In this document: positions 36,304-44,206 of the stretch, piece after piece
Numbering within the stretch: the stretch's first letter is position 1
How the letters are laid out: every line of letters starts with the position of its first letter
Origin: Aquabacter sp040755535
Lineage (GTDB): Bacteria > Pseudomonadota > Alphaproteobacteria > Rhizobiales > Xanthobacteraceae
Assembly (NCBI GenBank): GCA_040755535.1
Contig: JBFMAV010000015.1
Location: 9,053-73,052 of the forward strand
Direction of reading: 5' to 3'
Length of the DNA stretch: 64,000 nucleotides
The notes under the pieces: model-generated
What the model was told of the DNA's origin: nothing
Seen by the model: the letters and a program-made list of their open reading frames with translations, nothing else
Database searches by the model: none
Program-made: the position numbers and the translations under genes

Positions 36304-38187
36304 TCATATGGAGCGCGCCGATGCGCGGCCCGAAGCCGCGCCAAACCCTTCGACCAGGGCCTCCGTTCCCTCGATGGCGGACAAGCGCTCGCGCACGTCC
36401 CGCAACCACGCGAAATTCGCCTCGCTTGGGTCGTCACCCAAATGCTGCTCGGCATCCCTGAGCTCTCTAGATAGCGCGTAAGCCTTGAGATGCAAGGCCG
36501 TGCGCTGGCGCCACCAGAGACGAACATCCTCTCTGCCGGTATCACGGTAGGATGGCCAGTCCATTCTTGGGTTGGCAAGCGCCCGAACGCGCCGCGCAAC
36601 CTCCTCCATCTCAGCGGACAGAGTGAGGGGCTCCTCGTCTGCGGACAGCATATGGGCGTCCTGAATCGCACGGCACAGGCGGGAGGCGTCGCCATTGGCG
36701 AAGGGCAGGGCGGCGATCTCCTCGCCATAGGCATCCAGCAGCCAGGGATGGTTCAACAGGCAGAACAGGAGAAGGGCCTCGTTGCGCGGCATTATGGTGG
36801 CCCCGCCGGTGATGGCCGGGGTGCGCGCCAGCTCCGCGCCCCTGGGGGCAAGCGGCGGGGCGAATGGCGCGCGCGGATCGCGCCGCCGCGCGCCGGACCA
36901 AGCGCCCGCGGTGAGCGGAGGCGCGAGCTTGCGGCGCATCCGGTCATTGAAGTCCTGCCGATAATGGCGGCGCACGCTTTCATCCGCGATGGTCGCGACC
37001 AATTCCGCGAGCCGGGCTTCCAGCGCCGCCCGGCGCTCCGGCGTGTCGAGGCTGAGATGCTCGGTCTCGCGAGCCCAGAGGACGGCGGCCAGCGGCTCGG
37101 CGCGGGCCAGCACATCATCCATGGCCTCGCGGCCGGAGCGGCGGATCAAGTCATCCGGGTCCTGGCCTTCCGGCAGCGTGCCGAAGGTCAGGCTCTTGCC
37201 GGGCTTTAAATGGGGCAGGGCGACGTCGATGGCGCGGAACGCCGCGCGCCGCCCCGCCTTGTCGCCATCGAACAGCAGGGTCGGCTCATCCGCCATGCGC
37301 CAGAGCAACTGCAACTGGTCCTCGGTCAAAGCCGTGCCGAGCGGCGCCACGGCGCCCTCAAAGCCCGCCTCCACCATGGCGATGACATCCACATAGCCTT
37401 CCACGGCGATGAGCCGGGCGCCCTTGTGCGTGGCAGCGCGGGCGGAAAAGCCGTTGTAGAGCAGCGATCCCTTGTGAAAGAGCGGGGTCTCGGGGGAGTT
37501 CAGATACTTGGCCTGGACATCCTTTTCCAGCGCCCGGCCGCCGAACCCCACCACCCGGCCCTTCAGGTCGGTGATGGGGAATATCACGCGGTCGCGAAAC
37601 CGGTCATAGGGCACCGCGATGCCCTCGCCGGCTACCAGCAAGCCGGCCTCCACCATGTCCGGCACGCTGATTCCGGCCTTGCCGAGCGCCTCCTTCAGAT
37701 GGAAGCGGTCGGGCGCCCCATAGCCGATGCGGAAGCGCTTCTGGGTTGCCGGGCCAAGGCCGCGATCGGAAAGATAGCCGCGCGCCTTCGCACCGGCCCG
37801 GCCTTGCAGCGTGTCTTCAAAGTGACTTGCCGCCAGCGCCAGCACCTCATGCAGGGTGCGCCGCCGTTCTTCGCGCGCGCTCGCCTCGGGCGTCGCCTCG
37901 GGCAGGGGCAGGCCTGCCATGGAGGCAAGCCGCTCCACCGCCTCGCCGAAGGGCAGGCCCTCCGTCTCCATCAGGAAGTCGAACACGTCGCCGTGCTTGC
38001 CCGAGGAGAAGCAGTGATAGAAGCCCTTCTGGTCGTTCACGAAAAAAGACGGCGTCTTTTCCGGATTGAAGGGCGAGAGGCCGGCGAACTCGCGCCCCTG
38101 CTTCTTCAGCTTCACCCGCCGCCCGACCACATCCGACACCGGCAGCCGGGCGCGGATCTCATCGAGGAAGGAGGGCGGAAAGCGCAT
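36304..38187 (-). CDS. dnaG: DNA primase DnaG with degenerate zinc finger
   Basis: 627 residues: N-terminal zinc-binding-like domain, TOPRIM polymerase domain (VEGYVDVIAM, GDKAGRRAAFRA) and a C-terminal helicase-binding domain. Only one of the four usual CHC2 ligands is left (Cys59 in YHCFSSG); the others are replaced, as known for alphaproteobacterial primases. Placed upstream of rpoD as in most genomes, with 178 bases between. Confidence 0.96.
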   Translation of the reverse strand: MRFPPSFLDEIRARLPVSDVVGRRVKLKKQGREFAGLSPFNPEKTPSFFVNDQKGFYHCFSSGKHGDVFDFLMETEGLPFGEAVERLASMAGLPLPEATPEASAREERRRTLHEVLALAASHFEDTLQGRAGAKARGYLSDRGLGPATQKRFRIGYGAPDRFHLKEALGKAGISVPDMVEAGLLVAGEGIAVPYDRFRDRVIFPITDLKGRVVGFGGRALEKDVQAKYLNSPETPLFHKGSLLYNGFSARAATHKGARLIAVEGYVDVIAMVEAGFEGAVAPLGTALTEDQLQLLWRMADEPTLLFDGDKAGRRAAFRAIDVALPHLKPGKSLTFGTLPEGQDPDDLIRRSGREAMDDVLARAEPLAAVLWARETEHLSLDTPERRAALEARLAELVATIADESVRRHYRQDFNDRMRRKLAPPLTAGAWSGARRRDPRAPFAPPLAPRGAELARTPAITGGATIMPRNEALLLFCLLNHPWLLDAYGEEIAALPFANGDASRLCRAIQDAHMLSADEEPLTLSAEMEEVARRVRALANPRMDWPSYRDTGREDVRLWWRQRTALHLKAYALSRELRDAEQHLGDDPSEANFAWLRDVRERLSAIEGTEALVEGFGAASGRASARSI

Positions 38188-38312
38188 GCCCCTTCTCTAG
38201 CATGACTGGTCGGAATGTGAGAGACATACATTTGTATATACAGACTGGATGTTTTCGCTTATAGTTTCCTCGTCGGGCTGTAGGGGCAGCTTTCGGCTCG
38301 TCGCGGCTGAGT

Positions 38313-38327
38313 TTCGTATGGTACGAA
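38313..38327. promoter_or_regulatory. palindrome upstream of brnT, candidate operator
   Basis: Perfect 6-3-6 palindrome TTCGTA-tgg-TACGAA about 30 bases before brnT. BrnA-type antitoxins repress their own operon, so this is the best operator candidate. Confidence 0.55.
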
Positions 38328-38358
38328 TTCCGGGGCTTTGATGCGCCGGGGGCGGCAC

Positions 38359-38652
38359 ATGGACTGGTCGTCCGTCGCATTCGAATGGGACGAGCGAAAA
38401 AGTAACCTGAATGAAGCCAAGCATGGCCTTGGGTTCCGTACTGTATCCTTGGCTTTAAGCTCCGAACCGTTTGTTCACTTTCCCTCCCGATATGAACAGG
38501 AGGACCGCCATGTCGCCATCGTCCGGATCGAAAACATCGCCTTCGCGGTCATCTTCACGCGGAGAGGCGACAAAATCCGAGTCATCTCGGCTCGGCGCGC
38601 CCGGCGCGAAGAAAGACGGATCTTTGAGATCGCTTTCGGTGCGGGAAATTAA
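38359..38652 (+). CDS. brnT: BrnT family toxin
   Basis: 97 residues. FEWDERKSNLNEAKHGLGF near the N-terminus and RVISARRARREER near the C-terminus are the BrnT signature. BrnT is a RelE-fold RNase that blocks translation until bound by BrnA. Start at MDWSSVAFEWDE; an in-frame ATG at 38341 is possible. The 3' part overlaps brnA by 143 bases in another frame. Confidence 0.85.
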   Translation: MDWSSVAFEWDERKSNLNEAKHGLGFRTVSLALSSEPFVHFPSRYEQEDRHVAIVRIENIAFAVIFTRRGDKIRVISARRARREERRIFEIAFGAGN

Positions 38653-38959
38653 GGCAGCAACGCCGGACATCGACTGGGCGCGCATTAGGGCAATGACGGA
38701 GTCGGAGATTGAGGCAGCAGCCCAATCCGATCCCGACTGGGAGGGACTTCTCGACTTCGATTGGCAGAGCGCGGAGGTCGTCATTCCTGGAAAGAAGGTG
38801 CCCATATCGATTCGGGTCGATGTGGATGTGCTGGCCTACTTTAAGGAGCTTGGCGCGGGGTATCAGCGACGCATGAATGCGGTGCTTCGCTCTTACATGC
38901 TTCAATCGCAGCGTTCCGAGGCCCGCGGCCTTCGCAGAGCAAAGAAGACAGCGGAGTAA
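38510..38959 (+). CDS. brnA: BrnA family antitoxin
   Basis: 149 residues from the ATG preceded by AGGAGG at 6 bases, located inside brnT. The C-terminal part is BrnA-like: DIDWARIRAMTESEIEAAAQSDPDWE, then a ribbon-helix-helix (SIRVDVDVLAYFKELGAGYQRRMNAVLRSYM, given as a region). The first ~43 residues are low-complexity, so a GTG at 38639 or TTG at 38624 could be the true start. Binds BrnT and represses the operon. Confidence 0.8.
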   Translation: MSPSSGSKTSPSRSSSRGEATKSESSRLGAPGAKKDGSLRSLSVREIKAATPDIDWARIRAMTESEIEAAAQSDPDWEGLLDFDWQSAEVVIPGKKVPISIRVDVDVLAYFKELGAGYQRRMNAVLRSYMLQSQRSEARGLRRAKKTAE

Positions 38960-38982
38960 AAAATCCCCGCTGTCCACAGGTC

Positions 38983-39441
38983 TCAGGCGGCGGTGAGGGC
39001 ATCCTTCACCCAGGCCGAGGCCTTACCGAAGTCGATGGCGCCGGCATGGCGCTCCTTCAGCACCGCCATTGTGCGGCCCATGTCCTTGATGCCCTTCGCC
39101 TCGATCTCATTCACCACATTGGCGATGATGGCGCGGGTCTCTTCCTCGGAGAGCTGCTTGGGCAGGAAATGCTGGATGACAACGATTTCCGCCTTTTCCT
39201 GCTCGGCGAGTTCCGGGCGTCCACCCTCCAGGTAGATGCGGGCGCTTTCCTCGCGCTGCTTCACCATCTTGGCGAGAAGCGCGCGCACGTCGTCGTCGCC
39301 GAGCGGGTCCTTGCCCAGCCCGCGTGCCTCGATGTCGCGATCCTTGATCGCGGCATTGACGAGGCGCAGGGTGGACAGGCGCAGCTTTTCGCCGGCCTTC
39401 ATACTCTCTTTGAGAGCCGTGTTGATATCGTCGCGGAGCAC
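38983..39441 (-). CDS. GatB/YqeY domain protein
   Basis: 152 residues starting at a GTG (VLRDDINTALKESMKAGEK) after AAGAGG. YqeY family: helical bundle with IVVIQHFLPKQLSEEE and GRTMAVLKERHAGAIDFGKAS. Conserved near carA/dnaG in alphaproteobacteria; related to the tail domain of GatB and possibly binds tRNA. Divergent from carA. Confidence 0.9.
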   Translation of the reverse strand: MLRDDINTALKESMKAGEKLRLSTLRLVNAAIKDRDIEARGLGKDPLGDDDVRALLAKMVKQREESARIYLEGGRPELAEQEKAEIVVIQHFLPKQLSEEETRAIIANVVNEIEAKGIKDMGRTMAVLKERHAGAIDFGKASAWVKDALTAA

Positions 39442-39614
39442 GGTGTCCTCTTGAAAATCAGGCGGCGCGGCAGGGAGAAACGGAGGCCGGACGGTTCCGG
39501 TCGTCAATGCTCTGCGGCCGTCGCGGCCGATGCCGCCGCGTTTCACGCAGAATTCGATGGCACATCCATCGGCCCTCTGGCGTCGCGGCGCGTGACGCCT
39601 TATCTAGGCGATCC

Positions 39615-40823
39615 ATGACCCAGGAACAAGATCACGCCCCATCCCCGGCCGAAGGCTGGGCAGAATCCAAGCCGACCGCGCTGCTCGTGCTGGCCGATGG
39701 CACCGTCCTTGAGGGCGTGGGCCTTGGCGCCGTGGGCGAGGGGGTTGGCGAAGTCTGCTTCAACACCGCCATTACCGGCTATGAGGAGATCCTGACCGAT
39801 CCCTCCTATAGCGGTCAGATCATCACCTTCACGTTCCCCCACATCGGAAATGTGGGCACGAACGAGGAGGATATCGAGACCGTGTCGATGGCCGCCGCCT
39901 CGGGCGTGCGCGGCGTCGTGCTGCGCACGGCGGTCACGGAGCCCTCCAATTACCGCGCGACGCGCCATCTCGACCAATGGCTGAAGGCGCGGGGCATCGC
40001 TGGCATTTCGGGCATCGATACGCGGGCCCTCACCGCGCTGATCCGCGAAGGCGGCATGCCGAACGCTGTCATCGCCCACAATCCGGACGGGGTGTTCGAC
40101 ATCGAGGGCCTCAAGGCCAAGGCGCGCGACTGGCCGGGCCTTGAGGGCATGGACCTCGTGCCGGGCGTCACCTCGGTGCAGCGGTTCAATTGGGACGAGA
40201 CCCCCTGGCAGTGGCCCGCCGGCTATGGCCGGGACGAGGGCGGCGCCTATCATGTGGTGGCCATCGATTACGGCGTGAAGCGCAACATCCTGCGCCTGCT
40301 GGCCCGTGCCGGCTGCAAGGTGACCGTGGTGCCGGCGACGACGCCCGCTGCCGATATCCTCGCGCTCCAGCCCGATGGCGTGTTTCTCTCCAACGGCCCC
40401 GGCGATCCCGCCGCCACCGGCGCCTATGCCGTGCCGGTGATCCGCGAGCTGATCGCCAAGGACATTCCCACTTTCGGCATCTGCCTCGGCCACCAGATGA
40501 TCGGCCTCGCCGTGGGTGGGCGCACGCTGAAGATGCACCAGGGCCATCATGGCGCGAACCATCCGGTGAAGGACCTGACGACCGGCAAGGTGGAGATCAC
40601 CTCCATGAATCACGGCTTCGCCGTGGATCGCGAGAGCCTGCCGGCCAATGCGCAGGAGACCCACGTCTCCCTGTTCGACGGCTCCAATGCCGGTCTCGCT
40701 TTGTCCGACAAGCCGGTCTTCTCGGTGCAATATCACCCGGAAGCCTCGCCCGGCCCGCAGGACAGCCACTATCTGTTCGACCGCTTCGTGGAACTGATGG
40801 CGAAGAAGAAGACGGCCGCCTGA
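39615..40823 (+). CDS. carA: carbamoyl-phosphate synthase small subunit
   Basis: 402 residues. Class I glutamine amidotransferase: nucleophile Cys in FGICLGHQM and His/Glu in YHPEASPGP. Supplies ammonia to CarB for arginine and pyrimidine synthesis. Divergent from yqeY. carB is not in the window, so the two subunits are unlinked here. Confidence 0.97.
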   Translation: MTQEQDHAPSPAEGWAESKPTALLVLADGTVLEGVGLGAVGEGVGEVCFNTAITGYEEILTDPSYSGQIITFTFPHIGNVGTNEEDIETVSMAAASGVRGVVLRTAVTEPSNYRATRHLDQWLKARGIAGISGIDTRALTALIREGGMPNAVIAHNPDGVFDIEGLKAKARDWPGLEGMDLVPGVTSVQRFNWDETPWQWPAGYGRDEGGAYHVVAIDYGVKRNILRLLARAGCKVTVVPATTPAADILALQPDGVFLSNGPGDPAATGAYAVPVIRELIAKDIPTFGICLGHQMIGLAVGGRTLKMHQGHHGANHPVKDLTTGKVEITSMNHGFAVDRESLPANAQETHVSLFDGSNAGLALSDKPVFSVQYHPEASPGPQDSHYLFDRFVELMAKKKTAA

Positions 40824-40883
40824 GCGCTGGCGCCGGTGGCGTCGGGATCAGGCCTAACGGACCAAACAAAGGGAGGACATGGG

Positions 40884-41174
40884 ATGCTGTTCGTGGTGCT
40901 GAAGAAGGACAAGGCGAATCACGAGCATGTGCGCGCCGAGGTGCGTCCCGCCCATCTCGAATTCCTCAATGCAAACAAGGACAAGGTGGCGCTCGGCGGT
41001 CCGCTCATGAGCGATGACGGAACGCGGATGATCGGCTCCATGATCGCGGTGGAAGCGGAGAGCGCGGCCGAGGCCAAGGCGCTGCTGGAAAACGACCCCT
41101 TCGCCAAAGCGGGCCTGTTCGAGAGCGTGGAAGTGCTGCCCTGGAAGTGGGTTTTCAAGGCCCCCGCCGCCTGA
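40884..41174 (+). CDS. YciI family protein
   Basis: 96 residues, dimeric alpha-beta barrel fold of the YciI family, with conserved RPAHLEFL and GGPLMSDDG motifs; ends in a DPFAKAGLFESVEVLPW segment. Ribosome site GGGAGG. Enzymatic role unclear. Follows carA on the same strand. Confidence 0.85.
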   Translation: MLFVVLKKDKANHEHVRAEVRPAHLEFLNANKDKVALGGPLMSDDGTRMIGSMIAVEAESAAEAKALLENDPFAKAGLFESVEVLPWKWVFKAPAA

Positions 41175-41196
41175 CGCATTCGCTGTTACATCAGTA

Positions 41197-41229
41197 AAAA
41201 AGGCCACGCTTCATCAGCGTGGCCTTTTT
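41197..41229. terminator. bidirectional terminator between yciI and gntR
   Basis: AAAAAGGCCACGCT, five-base loop, AGCGTGGCCTTTTT. T runs on both strands serve the two convergent genes. Confidence 0.92.
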
Positions 41230-41256
41230 CATGGGGCGTCGTCCGGCGGTGGTCCG

Positions 41257-41946
41257 TCAGTTCAGGAACTCGCCGTGCTCTTCCACGTGGCGGGCAAGGC
41301 CGAGCGTGTGCTCGCGCACCAGGCGTTCGGCCAGATCAGGATCCCGCTTCTCGATGGCCTCGACGATCTGGGTGTGATCCACAATGGAGCGTTGCGCGCG
41401 GTGGTCCTGGCCGATGGTGAGCTTGCGCACGCCGCGCATGTGGGGAAACAGACTCTCGGTGGTTTCCGCGATCAGCTCGCAGCCCGACATGCGGATGATC
41501 TGCTTGTGAAAGGCAAGGTTCGCTTCCGAATATTCGGAGACGAATTCCTCCGGGTCACGGTTGGCGAAGGCCTGGACATTCTCGCGCAGCTTGCGGATCT
41601 CGACCTCGCTCGCCTCCGCGCAGGCGAGGCGCGCGGCCATGCCTTCCAGCGCCGCCCACACGGTGATCATTTCCAGGATCTCCTGCTTCGTCTTGCGCAC
41701 CACGAAGATGCCGCGCCGCGGCACCGAGCGCACGAAGCCTTCCTGCTCCAGCAGTGTCATTGCCTCGCGGATGGGTGTGCGCGAGACGCCGAGCTTTTCC
41801 GAGAGCTGGCGCTCCTCCAGCCGGATCTCCTCGGAGTGGCTATAGATGTCCATCTCCATGATGGCCGCCTTAAGCGCCTTGTAGGCCTTCATCCGGAAGC
41901 TCGATTCCGTCTCGATCGGCCTCACGTTGATATCTTGGTAGGTCAT
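41257..41946 (-). CDS. GntR/FCD family regulator of the oxalate module
   Basis: 229 residues: winged helix (LSEKLGVSRTPIREAMTLLEQEGFV, residues about 48-72) and an all-helical FCD ligand domain. It is divergent from the CBS-protein/frc genes, where 14-base repeats of ATTACGTATACCAG are found, so it probably regulates those genes in response to oxalate, formyl-CoA or a relative. Confidence 0.88.
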   Translation of the reverse strand: MTYQDINVRPIETESSFRMKAYKALKAAIMEMDIYSHSEEIRLEERQLSEKLGVSRTPIREAMTLLEQEGFVRSVPRRGIFVVRKTKQEILEMITVWAALEGMAARLACAEASEVEIRKLRENVQAFANRDPEEFVSEYSEANLAFHKQIIRMSGCELIAETTESLFPHMRGVRKLTIGQDHRAQRSIVDHTQIVEAIEKRDPDLAERLVREHTLGLARHVEEHGEFLN

Positions 41947-42009
41947 GAAACCCTTGCCCGATGCCGCTCAGCGCCATCCCTACGGATCCGCTTCCTGAAG
42001 AAGCAAAAT

Positions 42010-42026
42010 ACAGGATACGTAAATTG
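42010..42026. promoter_or_regulatory. GntR operator-like site, gntR promoter side
   Basis: CAGGATACGTAAATTGC shares the core ATACGTAA with the sites at 42153 and 42765. Position fits autoregulation of the GntR gene. Confidence 0.4.
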
Positions 42027-42150
42027 CATCTTCTCCCTGCTTCGGCAAGTTCTCCTGGAGTCTCAAGTAATCTCAGGTGAAGCGGAGGCCGGCGCCGGTT
42101 CTATTGCAATGCAGCATTGGACTTTAAGTGATTCCATCTCTTGACATGGG

Positions 42151-42166
42151 GTATTACGTATACCAG
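42151..42166. promoter_or_regulatory. GntR operator-like site upstream of the CBS gene
   Basis: GTATTACGTATACCAG, overlapping the region just after TTGACA (42141-42146). Its last 14 bases recur in inverted orientation at 42765-42778. FCD regulators bind short palindromes of this kind. Confidence 0.6.
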
Positions 42167-42228
42167 CATGGTTCCAATCCAGCCGACCCGGGTTCAACCG
42201 CGGGCGTTAGAGGAGAGGGAACGCCACA

Positions 42229-42702
42229 ATGATCACGGTCGATGACATCCTGCGCGAGAAGCGCCATGCCCGCATCATCACGGTGCGGATGAACGAGACT
42301 GTGGGCACCGCCGCCCTCATCATGAAGCGCGAGAACATCTCCTCCGTCGTGGTGAAGGACGTGTGCCGCACCGAGGGCAACACCGTGGTGGGCGTCTTCT
42401 CCGAGCGCGACGTGACCCGCGCCATGGTGGACCATGGCGCCAATGCGCCGGGACTTACGGTGGCGAGCTTCATTCGCCGGGCGGTGATCTCCTGCCGCCT
42501 TTCGGACTCCATCCACACCGTGCTGCGGCTCATGAACGAACACGAGGTGCGCCACCTCCCCGTCATCGAGGAGCACGGTCTCGTCGGGGTGATCAGCGCC
42601 ACCGATCTGATCCGCCACTATCTCCACGAAGAGGAAGAGGCGGACGCGCAGCCGGGCGTCGCCCAGGGCGGCGTGAAGGCGGCACTGGCCGCCCTGCGCT
42701 GA
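42229..42702 (+). CDS. CBS domain pair protein of the oxalate module
   Basis: 157 residues with two CBS motifs (ISSVVVKD ... TVVGVFSERDVTRAM, and VRHLPVIEEHGLVGVISATDLIR), an adenosyl nucleotide sensor fold. Such proteins often sit next to frc/oxc and may tune the pathway by energy charge. Expressed with frc from the GntR-controlled region. Confidence 0.88.
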   Translation: MITVDDILREKRHARIITVRMNETVGTAALIMKRENISSVVVKDVCRTEGNTVVGVFSERDVTRAMVDHGANAPGLTVASFIRRAVISCRLSDSIHTVLRLMNEHEVRHLPVIEEHGLVGVISATDLIRHYLHEEEEADAQPGVAQGGVKAALAALR

Positions 42703-42764
42703 GGCTTCGACTTTCGACGTAAATGTATTTGCTGCCCGATCAGGGCCGTGTTATCGGTTTTGAT

Positions 42765-42778
42765 CTGGTATACGTAAT
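42765..42778. promoter_or_regulatory. GntR operator-like site upstream of frc
   Basis: CTGGTATACGTAAT, the exact reverse complement of bases 42153-42166. It lies 109 bases before frc, upstream of two leader hairpins. Confidence 0.6.
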
Positions 42779-42793
42779 CCAATAGACGTAATT

Positions 42794-42830
42794 CCAGAGG
42801 GTTTCCCTCTGGTTCTGTCGCTTCGGCGAC
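42794..42830 (+). promoter_or_regulatory. two hairpins in the frc leader
   Basis: CCAGAGGG-ttt-CCCTCTGG at 42794-42812 and a smaller GTCGC/GGCGAC stem with a 3-base loop at about 42817-42830. No T run follows, so they look like leader structure or an mRNA stabiliser rather than a terminator. Confidence 0.45.
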
Positions 42831-42886
42831 GTACCCAGAAAGTCGGCGTAGACCGGCACGACAGGGCAGGTTCCAGGGGTAGAGGC

Positions 42887-44116
42887 ATGGGCAAGGCACT
42901 TGATGGTGTCCGCGTGCTCGACATGACGCACGTGCAGTCCGGACCGTCCGCGACGCAATTGCTCGCCTGGATGGGCGCGGACGTGATCAAGGTTGAGATG
43001 CCGCGGCGAGGAGACATCACGCGCTCCCAGCTGCGCGACAAATCCAACGTGGACAGTCTCTATTTCACGATGCTCAACGCCAATAAGCGGAGCGTCACCA
43101 TCAACATCAAGTCCGCCCAGGGCCAGGAGGCGCTGCTGCGCCTGGTGGAAACCTGCGACGTGATGGTGGAGAATTTCGGCGCCGGGGTGTTGGACCGCCA
43201 GGGCGTCACCTGGGAGCGCATGTCGGCGCTCAATCCACGTCTCATCTACGCCTCCATCAAAGGTTTCGCGGACGAGAGCGGGGTCGAGGCGAAGGCCTAT
43301 GAGACCATTGCCCAGGCCATGGGCGGCGCCATGAGCACCACCGGTTGGCGCTCCGGCCCGCCCACCGCCTCCAGCGCCCAGATTGGCGACACGGGCACCG
43401 GCATCCATTGCGTGGCCGGCATCCTCGCCGCCCTCTACCAGCGCACGCTCACCGGGCGCGGCCAGCGGGTGGAAGTTGCCATGCAGGACTGCGTCATGAA
43501 CCTGCTGCGGGTGAAGCTGCGGGACCAGCAGCGCCTGGAGAGTGGCGCCCTGGTGGAATATCCAAGCGCGCCCTCGGGAGACTGCGTGCCGCGCGCGGGC
43601 AATGCCTCCGGGGGCGGCCAGCCGGGGGCGGCGCTGCGCTGCGCGCCCGGCGGCGAGAATGATTATTGCTATGTCATCATTCAGCCCCAGGGCTGGGCGC
43701 CGCTCATGCGGCTGATCGGCCGCCGCGACCTCATCGAGGACCAGCGGTTCGCCACCCATGAAGCCCGCGCCCAGCGCCTGGAGACCTGCTTCGGGCTGAT
43801 CGAGGGCTGGACGCGCAACCGCACCAAGTTCGAAGTGATGAAGGCGCTGAACGCCATCGACGTGCCCTGCGGTCCGATCCTCTCCACGAAGGATCTGATC
43901 GAGGACCGCTCGCTCTATGAGCGCGGCTTTCTCGTCGAAGTGCCTCATCCCGAGCGCGGCACCTATGTGACCGTCGCCTCCCCCATCCGTCTGTCCGACA
44001 ACGATGTCCCCGTGGAACGGGCGCCGCTGCTCGGGGAGCACACGGACGAGGTCCTCGCCCGTCTTGGTTACGGCACGGAGGACATCGCAATCATGCGCGC
44101 CAACGGCGCGATCTAG
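42887..44116 (+). CDS. frc: formyl-CoA:oxalate CoA-transferase
   Basis: 409 residues, class III CoA-transferase. Residues used by the Oxalobacter enzyme are present: Gln17 (HVQSGPSATQ), the catalytic Asp in GDTGTGIHC, and the glycine loop SGGGQPG. Moves CoA from formyl-CoA to oxalate. Directly before two OxlT-like genes, which supports the oxalate role, though the decarboxylase is absent. Ribosome site GGGGTAGAGG. Confidence 0.9.
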   Translation: MGKALDGVRVLDMTHVQSGPSATQLLAWMGADVIKVEMPRRGDITRSQLRDKSNVDSLYFTMLNANKRSVTINIKSAQGQEALLRLVETCDVMVENFGAGVLDRQGVTWERMSALNPRLIYASIKGFADESGVEAKAYETIAQAMGGAMSTTGWRSGPPTASSAQIGDTGTGIHCVAGILAALYQRTLTGRGQRVEVAMQDCVMNLLRVKLRDQQRLESGALVEYPSAPSGDCVPRAGNASGGGQPGAALRCAPGGENDYCYVIIQPQGWAPLMRLIGRRDLIEDQRFATHEARAQRLETCFGLIEGWTRNRTKFEVMKALNAIDVPCGPILSTKDLIEDRSLYERGFLVEVPHPERGTYVTVASPIRLSDNDVPVERAPLLGEHTDEVLARLGYGTEDIAIMRANGAI

Positions 44117-44206
44117 ATTTCCAATCGGCCGGGCGTGGAGGGAAATAAAAACGGACGCTCCGGCTTCTCGCTTCAAAACAAAAAAGTATCTCAAAGGGTA
44201 GGAAAG

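Noticed and set aside
38471..38510. Longer BrnA start at 38471 or 38492
   Set aside because: No ribosome site before them; the ATG at 38510 has AGGAGG at six bases.
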